Part shown: positions 1 through 6,809 of the stretch, piece after piece | Position numbering within the stretch: the stretch's first letter is position 1 | Layout of the letters: every line of letters begins with the position of its first letter | Assembly: GCA_902465265.1 (NCBI GenBank) | Contig: CABQMF010000060.1 | Location: 1 to 10,301, forward strand | Direction of reading: 5' to 3' | From: an uncultured Collinsella sp. | GTDB lineage: Bacteria > Actinomycetota > Coriobacteriia > Coriobacteriales > Coriobacteriaceae | Length of the DNA stretch: 10,301 nt | Made by a program: the position numbers and the translations under genes | The notes under the pieces: model-generated | Databases searched by the model: none | What the model was told of the DNA's origin: nothing | Seen by the model: the letters and a program-made list of their open reading frames with translations, nothing else

Positions 1-845
1 GCCTGCTCGACATCCCCGATATGACCTGCGACGGCAGCTTTGCCCTCGGCGGCTGCGTTTGCGCCGTGCTCATCGTCAACAATAACGTCGACCCACTGCT
101 CGCCGTACTGGCTGGCATGTGCGCCGGCGCCATCGCGGGCGCCGTCACGGGCATCTTGACCACCGTTTTTGAGATTCCCGCAATCCTCGCCGGAATCCTT
201 ACGCAGATCAGTCTGTGGTCCATCAACCTGCGCATCATGGGCAAATCCAACACGCCCATCCTTGCCAAGGGCACCATCTTCTCATCCGTCAGTCACATGA
301 CGGGCCTGCCGCAGTCCACTGTTGCCATTATCCTGGGCATTGTGCTGGCCGTGGCCATCGTCGCCATCCTGTACTGGTTCTTTGGCACCGAGATCGGCTC
401 GGCGCTGCGTGCCACCGGCAACAACGAGTACATGATCCGCGCCCTGGGCGTCAACACCAACTCCACCAAGATGATCGCCCTCGTGCTCTCCAACGCCCTT
501 ATCGGCCTTTCGGGTGCGCTCATCTGCCAGAGCCAGAAGTACGCTGACATTGGCATGGGCACAGGCGCCATCGTTATCGGTCTTGCCGCCATTGTTATCG
601 GCGAGGTGCTCGGCCGCCTGCTGCCCGGCGGTCTGACGCAGTTTAGCGTCCGTCTTGCCTCTGCCGTCTTTGGCTCCGTGGTGTACTTCCTCATTCGCGC
701 CATCGTGCTGCAGCTGGGCATGGATGCCAACGACATGAAGCTGCTCTCCGCCGTGATCGTTGCCGTGGCCCTGTGCGTGCCCGTGGTTTGGGAGCGCTAT
801 AAGCTCCGCAGCTCCTACACGAAGGGGGATGAGGCAGATGCTTAA
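1..845 (+). CDS. ABC transporter permease (BPD_transp_2 type, TrpXYZ-like system), 5' end missing
   Basis: This is an integral-membrane subunit of an ABC importer. The reading frame is open from base 3 and the codons before the first ATG (21) read LLDIPD, which continues the usual N-terminus of this family (a hydrophobic helix, then a DxTVDGSF-like loop). The gene therefore starts before the window and about 25-35 residues are probably missing. The visible part has several long hydrophobic segments with short loops. A cytoplasmic loop (GSALRATGNNEYMIRALGV, bases about 390-450) matches the ATPase-contact loop of the LivH/RbsC-like permease superfamily. In this family the usual partners are an ATPase and a lipid-anchored binding protein; the binding protein is not in the window and may lie upstream. 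The substrate cannot be read from the sequence; relatives are annotated as tryptophan/tyrosine or uncharacterised. The stop codon overlaps the next gene by 8 bp, so the two are co-translated. Confidence 0.88.
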   Translation, partial: LLDIPDMTCDGSFALGGCVCAVLIVNNNVDPLLAVLAGMCAGAIAGAVTGILTTVFEIPAILAGILTQISLWSINLRIMGKSNTPILAKGTIFSSVSHMTGLPQSTVAIILGIVLAVAIVAILYWFFGTEIGSALRATGNNEYMIRALGVNTNSTKMIALVLSNALIGLSGALICQSQKYADIGMGTGAIVIGLAAIVIGEVLGRLLPGGLTQFSVRLASAVFGSVVYFLIRAIVLQLGMDANDMKLLSAVIVAVALCVPVVWERYKLRSSYTKGDEADA

Positions 846-1632
846 GCTCTCGCACGTCAAAAAGACCTTTAACAAGGGCACCGTCACCGAGAAGCGCGCA
901 CTCACCGGCGTCGACCTCACCCTTAACGACGGCGACTTTGTGACCGTGATCGGCGGCAACGGCGCCGGCAAGTCCACGCTGCTCAACATGATCGCCGGCG
1001 TGTATCCGCTCGATTCGGGCGTTATCGAGCTCGACGGCACCGACATCTCGCGTCTGAGCGAGTCTCAGCGCGCCAAGTACCTGGGCCGTGTGTTCCAGGA
1101 CCCCATGCGCGGCACCGCAGCCGACATGCAGATTGCCGAGAATCTAGCCCTCGCCAAGCGCCGCGGTCAGCGTCGCGGTCTTTCGTGGGGTGTCACCAAG
1201 GCCGAGAAGGACGAGTACGTTGAGCTGCTCAAACGCCTGGACCTTGGCCTGGACACACGCCTCAACGCCAAGGTCGGTCTGCTCTCGGGCGGCCAGCGCC
1301 AGGCACTCACCCTGCTGATGGCCACGCTCACCAAGCCGCGCCTGCTGCTGCTCGACGAGCACACCGCGGCCCTCGACCCCAAAACGGCATCGAAGGTGCT
1401 CAACCTGACCGAGGAAATCGTCGACGAGAACCACCTGACCACGCTCATGGTCACGCATAACATGAACGACGCCATCCGTCTGGGCAATCGTCTGATCATG
1501 ATGCACGAGGGTCACGTGATCTACGACGTGGCAGGCGACGAAAAGAAGTCACTCACCGTGGCCGACCTGCTGCAGAAGTTCGAGGAGGTCTCGGGCGGCG
1601 AGCTCGCCAACGACCGCATGCTGCTGAGCTAA
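838..1632 (+). CDS. ABC transporter ATP-binding protein (partner of the upstream permease)
   Basis: This 264-residue cytoplasmic ATPase energises the importer formed with the permease before it. The motifs are complete: Walker A GGNGAGKST at residues 39-47, ABC signature LSGGQ at 149-153, Walker B LLLLDE at 169-174 and the switch histidine H207 in VTHN. A Q-loop lies in RVFQDP. The start was set at 838 (MLKLSHVKKTF) because a GGGGGAT/GATGAGG ribosome-binding stretch sits just before it and because family members begin directly with this strand. An in-frame ATG at 760 lies deep inside the permease and would add 26 unrelated residues. The start lies within the last codons of the permease gene, which suggests translational coupling. 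The closest known type is the COG1101-like ATPase of putative tryptophan/tyrosine transporters, so the substrate remains a guess. Hairpins begin immediately after the stop. Confidence 0.92.
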   Translation: MLKLSHVKKTFNKGTVTEKRALTGVDLTLNDGDFVTVIGGNGAGKSTLLNMIAGVYPLDSGVIELDGTDISRLSESQRAKYLGRVFQDPMRGTAADMQIAENLALAKRRGQRRGLSWGVTKAEKDEYVELLKRLDLGLDTRLNAKVGLLSGGQRQALTLLMATLTKPRLLLLDEHTAALDPKTASKVLNLTEEIVDENHLTTLMVTHNMNDAIRLGNRLIMMHEGHVIYDVAGDEKKSLTVADLLQKFEEVSGGELANDRMLLS

Positions 1633-1671
1633 AACCTGCCAAAAAGGGACAGGTTTATTTTGGCAGGTTTT
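1631..1671 (+). terminator. Intrinsic terminator 1 of the ABC operon, GGGACAG-core hairpin
   Basis: A perfect 14-bp stem (1631-1644 with 1658-1671) starts with AAAACCTGCC and ends with GGCAGGTTTT, giving an A-tract/T-tract hairpin that overlaps the stop codon of the ATPase gene. The 13-nt loop is AGGGACAGGTTTA. The GGGACAG core recurs in the hairpins at 1687, 2592 and (as GGGACAAG) 5311. Confidence 0.8.
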
Positions 1672-1686
1672 ATCTGCGCAAACGTC

Positions 1687-1726
1687 AAAACCGCCGCTAA
1701 GGGACAGACACCCTTGCGGCGGTTTT
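1687..1726 (+). terminator. Hairpin 2 after the ABC operon, GGGACAG-core
   Basis: An 11-bp stem (1687-1697 with 1716-1726, AAAACCGCCGC with its complement) is followed, past one bulged base, by a 5-bp inner stem AAGGG/CCCTT around the loop ACAGACA. It ends in TTTT. It lies only 15 bp after the first hairpin, so the two act as a tandem terminator or are two inserted copies of one repeat type. Confidence 0.7.
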
Positions 1727-1748
1727 CGCTAACCCTCATATCGAGCAC

Positions 1749-1782
1749 AGAAGCCCGTCCGAATGTGATCGGACGGGCTTCT
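1749..1782. terminator. Third hairpin between the ABC operon and mscS
   Basis: A 14-bp perfect stem (1749-1762 with 1769-1782, arms starting AGAAGCCCGTCC) encloses the 6-nt loop ATGTGA. The stem is GC-rich with a TTCTT end. It lacks the GGGACAG core, so it is an ordinary terminator unlike its two neighbours. It lies 43 bp before the start of the next gene and could also insulate that gene's promoter. Confidence 0.6.
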
Positions 1783-1825
1783 TGGTGGGTATCATGGTTG
1801 GATGATCATGAGGAGGTTTCCCTAC

Positions 1826-2593
1826 ATGGAATTGTTTGAGCCAATTCTTCATTTCTTTGAGCAGCGATGGGTCCACAACATCATCTGGGCAGGTATCTTG
1901 GCCATCGGCACCGCCGTTGCCGCCAAGGTCGCGTCCAAGACCCTGCGCCACCTGCTTAACCGCGACGATAACCCACTCCCTTCATCCAGCATCTTCATCA
2001 ACATCGCGCGTGCCGTCATATGGACGATCGGCGGCAGCTTTATCCTCGACAACTGCTTTGGCATTAACGCAAACGCCCTCGTCGCCGCTCTTGGTGTCGG
2101 CGGCATCGCCATCTCACTCGGCTTTCAGGACACGCTTTCAAACCTTATCGGCGGCATGCAGGTGACCTTTATGGGCATTATCAAACCCGGCGACAATATC
2201 GAGGTCGGCGGCGTGTCGGGCGTGGTTCAAGATATCACCTGGCGGCACACGACCATCGAAGATGCCTGCGGACAGACCATCATTGTGCCCAACTCCAACA
2301 TCTCCAAGAACACGCTCGTGCATTTGATGCCCTTTGGGCGTGTTGCCGTGCCCGTTGCCGTAAAGGACACGTCCAAGTGGGCCTCGCTGGACGCGCTGGC
2401 AGATGAACTTACCGATGCCACCAAGGCCGCCGTGCTTCCCATCTCGGGCTTTGACAAGGAGCCCTACGTGCTCTTTAGCGAGATCGGCGACTTTGGCATC
2501 AAGGGCAAAATCATCTTTATCGTCAGCGACGACAGCACCACTTTCGCGGCAGCCGACGCCTGCATCCGCGCCATCGCCCCCATCATCGCCTAA
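1826..2593 (+). CDS. mscS: Small-conductance mechanosensitive channel, MscS family
   Basis: This is a membrane channel that opens under tension and releases solutes during hypo-osmotic shock. The 255-residue product has hydrophobic helices at about 18-36 and 58-80, then the pore helix with the hallmark run ALGVGGIAISLGFQDTLSNL at about 88-107. The beta domain follows (IIKPGDNIEV at 118-127, PNSNIS at 155-160) with a short C-terminal cytoplasmic domain. The length is close to the minimal MscS type. The start was set at 1826 (MELFEPI) because AGGAGG at 1811-1816 lies 9 nt before it. An in-frame ATG at 1802 would precede this site and has no ribosome-binding sequence. The gene appears monocistronic: hairpins precede it and one overlaps its stop codon. 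Confidence 0.93.
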   Translation: MELFEPILHFFEQRWVHNIIWAGILAIGTAVAAKVASKTLRHLLNRDDNPLPSSSIFINIARAVIWTIGGSFILDNCFGINANALVAALGVGGIAISLGFQDTLSNLIGGMQVTFMGIIKPGDNIEVGGVSGVVQDITWRHTTIEDACGQTIIVPNSNISKNTLVHLMPFGRVAVPVAVKDTSKWASLDALADELTDATKAAVLPISGFDKEPYVLFSEIGDFGIKGKIIFIVSDDSTTFAAADACIRAIAPIIA

Positions 2594-2631
2594 ACCACCA
2601 CAAAGGGGACAGGCACCTTTGTGGTGGTTTT
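2592..2631 (+). terminator. Terminator of mscS, GGGGACAGGCA-loop hairpin
   Basis: A 15-bp perfect stem (2592-2606 with 2616-2630) has arms beginning AAACCACCACAAAGG, a 9-nt loop GGACAGGCA and a final TTTT. It overlaps the mscS stop codon. Stem and loop are nearly identical to the hairpin at 5311-5347. Confidence 0.85.
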
Positions 2632-2686
2632 GCATCGTGGTACCATGGTTCATATCGTTGTTTAAACGACTAAGGGAGTAGACACC

Positions 2687-4603
2687 ATGGAAGAGGCCTA
2701 TCGTCAAGCACGCAAGCGCGGCGAGCAGGGACGCCGTCGCGCCATCAGCCAAAGCGAGCACCCGTACCTTACGGACCTCGATAGCCTCGTTGCCCAACTC
2801 CCCTTAGGTCAGCGAGAGAGCGTCGGCCTAAGGGACATTCCGCTCGAAATGGTCGTCGGTACGGTCACCAAAGGCCGTCAGTCTGCCTTTTCGTGCAACT
2901 TCATGCCCCTGTTGCCATTTAGCACCGAGTTCGCCCGCAAGTGGTCCAACCTCTACGACATCCAGGTGACCGAGGGCTATCGCGACCCCATCATCGTCAC
3001 CGAGTTCATGCATCGGTTCTATGTCCAGGAAGGCAACAAACGCGTCAGCGTCCTCAAATTCCTTGACGCCCCGACGGTTTCGGCCAAGGTCACCCGTCTC
3101 TACCCCGGCACATGGGATTCCGTCGAAAGTCGCCTGTACGGCGAGTTCTGCGCGTTTTGGCGCGTCTGCCCCCTATACGAGATCGAGTTCTCGCGCGAGG
3201 GAAGCTACGAGACGCTCGCCAAGATGCTCGGTCAGAACCTTGTCGAAAAGTGGCCACAGAAAAAGGTCGACTACCTGCGCCACACCTTCTTACTCTTTAA
3301 GCGCGCCTACCTGCGCGCCGGCGGCGACCATCTGGACATTACGCCCGCCGACGCTATGCTCGTCTACCTCAACGTGTACAACCAAGACCGTCTGCTGGAT
3401 ACGCCGACGGACATCGTCGTAAACCGCCTGTGCAAGATTTGGCGCGAGCTGGTCATTGCCGGCAAAAATGACGAGGACAAGGTCGATCTTGTCGAGGCAC
3501 CGAGCGTCGATGAGGAAGAGGCGCCCGCCAAGTCCACCTCCGGCGTGCTCAACTTCTTTATGGGCAAGACCGTCTACTCGGCGGCCAACCCCCTGCGCAT
3601 CGCCTTTATCCATGAATTCCCCTGTGCCACGTCGAGCTGGGACAGCCTGCACGACCAAGGGCGCCAGTATCTCGACGAGCACTTTGGCGGCATCGTGCGC
3701 ACCGAGGCATTCGAGGACTGCCACGATCCGGACGTGTTCTACGCCGCCGTGGAAACGGCTGTCAAACATGGAGACAACGTCATCTTCTCGACCTCGCACC
3801 GCCTGATGGAATACACGCTCAGGGCAGCCGTTGAGTATCCCCAGGTTCGGTTCCTCAACTGCTCTATCGGCCTTCCCCACCAAAGCGTCCGTTCGTACTT
3901 TGGCAAGATGTACGAGGCCAAGTTCCTCCTGGGCGCCCTTGCCGCCAGTATGGCGGACAACCATCGCATTGGTTACCACGCGTCGGTCTTTGCGTCGGGC
4001 GCGCTGAGCGAGATCAACGCCTTTGCCATCGGCGCCTCGCTGCTCGACCCACGCGCGCAGGTAATCCTGACCTGGGGCGATGTGCCCGCCGGAGGCCTTG
4101 CCGAGGCCATGTGCCGCGAAGGCGTGAGCGTCATGACCGGTGTCGACATGTCCAAGTCGCTGGAGGACCCCACGGCCTACGGACTCCACCGCCTGGTCGA
4201 TGGCAAGGTCGTCGGCATCGCCATGCCGGTATGGAACTGGGGCCGTTACTACGAGCTTATCGTGCGAAGCCTGCTGCATGGCACCTGGGATGAGACCAGT
4301 GACGACAGCCAGGTCCGCGCCGTCAACTACTGGTACGGCATGAGCTCGGGCGTTATCGACATTCGCTACGCTCCGGGCCTGCCCTATCAGACGCGCAAGC
4401 TTGTTCAGCTGCTCCGCAATGGCATCGTCGAGGGCTCCATCAATCCATTTGGCGGCGAGCTCCATAGCCAAGACGGCGTGGTTCAAATCGAGGGCTTTCC
4501 CCCGCTGCCGAGCACGCAGATTGTCGAGATGGACTGGCTGGCCGACAACGTGGTGGGCACGATACCGCAGCTCGACGATGAGCCGAAGGTCCGCGCCCTA
4601 TGA
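2687..4603 (+). CDS. Cytosolic fusion: ParB/sulfiredoxin-like N-terminal domain plus PnrA/BMP-like ligand-binding domain
   Basis: The 638-residue protein has no signal peptide, lipobox or membrane helix, so it should stay in the cytoplasm. Residues about 48-137 resemble the ParB/sulfiredoxin fold: PIIVTEF, then VQEGNKRVSVLKFLDA with a GNKR box (116-119) in the position of the ParB GxxR nucleotide-binding motif. Residues about 140-260 are mostly helical, and 262-285 form an acidic, proline-containing linker. From about 302 to 600 the chain follows the PnrA-like (PF02608) purine-nucleoside-binding fold: NPLRIAFIHE; a strand FLNCSIG; then YEAKFLLGALAASMADNHRIGYHA, which matches the FLAGxxAA...KIGxVG pattern of BMP proteins. 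The start is supported by AAGGGAG 8 nt upstream. The stop overlaps the phosphoesterase start in ATGA. Known cytosolic BMP relatives such as Bacillus Med are regulators, so a ligand-sensing role is plausible but inferred. Confidence 0.8.
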   Translation: MEEAYRQARKRGEQGRRRAISQSEHPYLTDLDSLVAQLPLGQRESVGLRDIPLEMVVGTVTKGRQSAFSCNFMPLLPFSTEFARKWSNLYDIQVTEGYRDPIIVTEFMHRFYVQEGNKRVSVLKFLDAPTVSAKVTRLYPGTWDSVESRLYGEFCAFWRVCPLYEIEFSREGSYETLAKMLGQNLVEKWPQKKVDYLRHTFLLFKRAYLRAGGDHLDITPADAMLVYLNVYNQDRLLDTPTDIVVNRLCKIWRELVIAGKNDEDKVDLVEAPSVDEEEAPAKSTSGVLNFFMGKTVYSAANPLRIAFIHEFPCATSSWDSLHDQGRQYLDEHFGGIVRTEAFEDCHDPDVFYAAVETAVKHGDNVIFSTSHRLMEYTLRAAVEYPQVRFLNCSIGLPHQSVRSYFGKMYEAKFLLGALAASMADNHRIGYHASVFASGALSEINAFAIGASLLDPRAQVILTWGDVPAGGLAEAMCREGVSVMTGVDMSKSLEDPTAYGLHRLVDGKVVGIAMPVWNWGRYYELIVRSLLHGTWDETSDDSQVRAVNYWYGMSSGVIDIRYAPGLPYQTRKLVQLLRNGIVEGSINPFGGELHSQDGVVQIEGFPPLPSTQIVEMDWLADNVVGTIPQLDDEPKVRAL

Positions 4604-5310
4604 AAATCCTTGCCATAGCCGATACCGAAGAACGATGCCTATGGGAGTGCTTTCGCAAGGAGCACTTTGAGGGTGTTGACCTGATTTTGTCAGCTGGCGA
4701 TCTGGACCCGGACTATCTTGAGTTTTTGGTCACCGTCATCAACAAGCCGCTCATCTACGTGCGCGGCAACCACGATGACCGCTATGCACGTCATGCACCG
4801 GGTGGATGCATCTGCGTCGAAGATACCGTGTACGTGTATCGCGGCGTCCGCATTGCAGGGCTTGGAGGCTCCATGCGCTATCGAGACGGTGCCAACATGT
4901 ACACCGAGCGCGAGATGGCCAAGCGCATGCGAAAGCTGTCGCGTAAAATCAGGATGGTCGGCGGCTGCGACATCCTGCTCACCCATGCACCCGCCGCCGG
5001 TGTGGGCGATCTGGATGATCTGCCACATCGAGGATTCGAATGCTTTAACACAGCGCTCGAGACCTGGAATCCCGACTATATGGTGCACGGGCATGTGCAC
5101 CAATGCTATGGTCGCGACTTTCAACGTGAGCGTCAGCATGCATGCGGGACAACGATCATCAACGCCTGCGGCTATACGCAGTTTGAACTAGACGAAGCGC
5201 GCTACCCTATCCGTGGCTGGCAGGCAGCCTGGCTCAACTCGCAAACCATGCGCCGTGAGCTCAAGCGCCACGAGGCCATCGAGTCCTCTACCGCCAGAAC
5301 ACCCTGGTAG
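4600..5310 (+). CDS. Calcineurin-like metallophosphoesterase with DxE in place of DxH
   Basis: This 236-residue cytoplasmic protein has the metallophosphoesterase motif series: D8-T-E10 (normally DxH), GD at 33-34, GNHDD at 56-60, THAP at 128-131 and GHVH at 164-167. The change of the first metal-binding His to Glu is the visible oddity; Glu could still bind a metal. The substrate is unknown; the compact form fits phosphodiesterases of the YfcE/MJ0936 kind. The start codon lies in the ATGA overlap with the BMP-like gene, so the two proteins are made together and probably work on a linked signal or substrate. The last 30 or so residues (from about 205) look family-variable. A GGGACA-type hairpin begins directly after the stop codon. 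Confidence 0.87.
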   Translation: MKILAIADTEERCLWECFRKEHFEGVDLILSAGDLDPDYLEFLVTVINKPLIYVRGNHDDRYARHAPGGCICVEDTVYVYRGVRIAGLGGSMRYRDGANMYTEREMAKRMRKLSRKIRMVGGCDILLTHAPAAGVGDLDDLPHRGFECFNTALETWNPDYMVHGHVHQCYGRDFQRERQHACGTTIINACGYTQFELDEARYPIRGWQAAWLNSQTMRRELKRHEAIESSTARTPW

Positions 5311-5347
5311 CCACTACAAAGGGGACAAGCACCTTTGTGGTGGTTTT
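5311..5347 (+). terminator. Terminator of the BMP-like/phosphoesterase operon, GGGGACAAGCA-loop hairpin
   Basis: A 12-bp stem with one G-U pair (5311-5322 with 5332-5343, arms CCACTACAAAGG and CCTTTGTGGTGG) encloses the 9-nt loop GGACAAGCA and is followed by TTTT. It starts at the base after the stop codon. It is a near copy of the hairpin at 2592-2631. Confidence 0.82.
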
Positions 5348-5360
5348 GGCCCGAGATAGC

Positions 5361-5399
5361 AAGAAACCCGGTCCTGCACGAGGCAGAACCGGGTTTCTT
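5361..5399. terminator. Bidirectional terminator between convergent operons (end of rplK-rplA)
   Basis: A 12-bp stem (5361-5372 with 5388-5399, AAGAAACCCGGT with its complement) continues past one mismatch into CTGC/GCAG. The ends are A- and T-rich on both strands, so it can terminate in both directions. It lies 36 bp past the rplA stop on the minus strand and 14 bp after the plus-strand terminator. Confidence 0.75.
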
Positions 5400-5435
5400 T
5401 AGCAATGCTTGCTTTGCTCAGGCAGTAACTGTTAG

Positions 5436-6143
5436 TTACTCAGCCAGGAAGTCACGCTGGACAGCGGGATCGACCTTGACGCCAGGGCCCATGGTGGAAG
5501 ACACGGAGATGGACTTGACGTACTTGCCCTTAGCAGAAGAGGGCTTGACGCGCAGAATCTCGGTGTACAGGGCAGCATAGTTCTCGACGAGCTGCTGCTC
5601 AGAGAAGGACTTCTTGCCCAGGGGCACGTGGCAGATGCCGTAACGGTCGGCGCGGTACTCAACGCGGCCAGCCTTGAGCTCGGAGACCATCTTGGCAACG
5701 TCCATGGTCACGGTGCCGAGCTTGGGGTTCGGCATGAGGCCACGGGGACCAAGGATCTTACCGATGCGGCCAACCTTGGCCATCATGTTCGGCGTAGCGA
5801 TAGCGGCGTCGAAGTTGATCTCGCCCTTCTGGATCTGGGCGACGAGCTCGTCGGAACCGATGATGTCGGCGCCGGTAGCCTCGGCCTCGCGGGCCTTCTC
5901 GCCCTCGGCGAAGACGGCAACACGAACGGTCTTGCCGGTACCGTGGGGCAGGGAGATGGAACCGCGGATGTTCTGGTCGGCCTTACGAGTATCGACACCC
6001 AGACGGAAGTGGGCCTCGACGGTCTCGTCGAACTTGGCGGTGTCGAGCTCCTTGATGAGCTTGGCAGCCTGAAGGGGGGTGTAGAGCGTGGCGCGGTCGA
6101 TCTTCTCGGCAGCAGCGTTATAGCTCTTACCATGCTTAGCCAT
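5436..6143 (-). CDS. rplA: 50S ribosomal protein L1
   Basis: L1 forms the mobile L1 stalk of the large ribosomal subunit, near the exit site for tRNA, and in many bacteria represses its own operon by binding mRNA. The product is 235 residues, the usual length. The signature ILGPRGLMPNPKLGTVT lies at about 130-146, and the N-terminus MAKHGKSYNAA is typical. The start was set at 6143 because AGGAGG (6152-6157) sits 8 nt before it. An ATG two codons upstream (6149) is only 2 nt from that site and is unlikely to be used. It is the last gene of the minus-strand operon, 117 nt after rplK, and a hairpin terminator follows at 5361-5399. Confidence 0.98.
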   Translation of the reverse strand: MAKHGKSYNAAAEKIDRATLYTPLQAAKLIKELDTAKFDETVEAHFRLGVDTRKADQNIRGSISLPHGTGKTVRVAVFAEGEKAREAEATGADIIGSDELVAQIQKGEINFDAAIATPNMMAKVGRIGKILGPRGLMPNPKLGTVTMDVAKMVSELKAGRVEYRADRYGICHVPLGKKSFSEQQLVENYAALYTEILRVKPSSAKGKYVKSISVSSTMGPGVKVDPAVQRDFLAE

Positions 6144-6167
6144 GTGCATTACCTCCTGTGGTTAAAC

Positions 6168-6242
6168 GGGCGTGAGCCCTCCCACATCGTATTGTGTGCC
6201 CTATTGCACACATTTAACGGGCGCCCCGGTCGGAGCACCCGT
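6168..6242 (-). promoter_or_regulatory. Structured rplK-rplA intergenic RNA, candidate L1 autoregulation region
   Basis: The 117-nt gap between rplK and rplA can form three hairpins on the transcript. They are an 8-bp stem with one G-U pair (6217-6224 with 6235-6242), a perfect 7-bp stem (6193-6199 with 6206-6212) and a 4-bp GGGC/GCCC stem (6168-6171 with 6176-6179) shortly before the rplA ribosome-binding site. The G-U pair forms only in the minus-strand RNA, consistent with a role in that transcript. L1 control of the L11-L1 mRNA is known in other bacteria; an L1-binding motif was not clearly recognised here. Confidence 0.4.
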
Positions 6243-6260
6243 CGTTACCATAAGAAATCG

Positions 6261-6689
6261 CTACTCAGCGATGGTGACGCCCATGGAACGGGCGGTACCG
6301 GCGATGATCTTCTTGGCGGCGTCAATGTCGTTAGCATTGAGGTCCGGCATCTTGATCTCGGCGATCTTGGTGAGCTGCTCCTGGGAGAGCTGACCAACCT
6401 TGTCGGCCTGGGGCTTAGCGGAACCAGACTTGAGGTTCAGCTCCTTCTTGATGAGGTGAGCCGCCGGCGGGGTCTTGGTGATGAAGGAGAAGGACTTATC
6501 CTCGTAGACAGTGATCTCAACGGGGATGATGTCGCCCTTCTTGTCCTGCGTCTCGGCGTTAAAGGCCTGGCAGAACTGCATGATGTTCACGCCAGCAGCG
6601 CCCAGGGCGGGGCCGACGGGAGGAGCGGGGTTAGCTGCACCAGCAGGAATCTGGAGCTTAATGACGTTGGCAACCTTCTTCTCAGCCAT
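6261..6689 (-). CDS. rplK: 50S ribosomal protein L11
   Basis: L11 binds the GTPase-associated centre of 23S rRNA and helps EF-G, EF-Tu and release factors act; it is also needed for RelA-type stringent signalling where present. The product is 142 residues, the family norm. The N-terminal domain holds the conserved run PAPPVGPALGAAGVNIMQFC at 21-40, and the rRNA-binding C-terminal domain ends in GTARSMGVTIAE. The start was set at 6689 (MAEKKVANVIK) because AAGGA (6696-6700) lies 6 nt upstream; the ATG two codons earlier (6695) directly abuts that site. It follows nusG after 120 nt, a gap in which I found no convincing promoter. Confidence 0.98.
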   Translation of the reverse strand: MAEKKVANVIKLQIPAGAANPAPPVGPALGAAGVNIMQFCQAFNAETQDKKGDIIPVEITVYEDKSFSFITKTPPAAHLIKKELNLKSGSAKPQADKVGQLSQEQLTKIAEIKMPDLNANDIDAAKKIIAGTARSMGVTIAE

Positions 6690-6809
6690 GGTCATTCCTT
6701 TCGAATCACGAGTGTGAAGTACTTGCTATATCGTAAGCACGCACGTGTTAGAAGCACTCCTGAGATGAGCAGTCACAGAAGAAGCACGCTCGCGCGAACG
6801 GACGAAAAC

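Noticed and set aside
3290..4486. Minus-strand open frame of 398 codons antisense to the BMP-like gene
   Set aside because: The plus-strand frame has a ribosome-binding site, domain matches and a coupled neighbour; the antisense product shows no domain.
1..5310. The BMP-like gene as the binding protein of the ABC transporter at the left end
   Set aside because: It lacks a signal peptide, belongs to a different binding-protein family, and is separated by four terminators and mscS.
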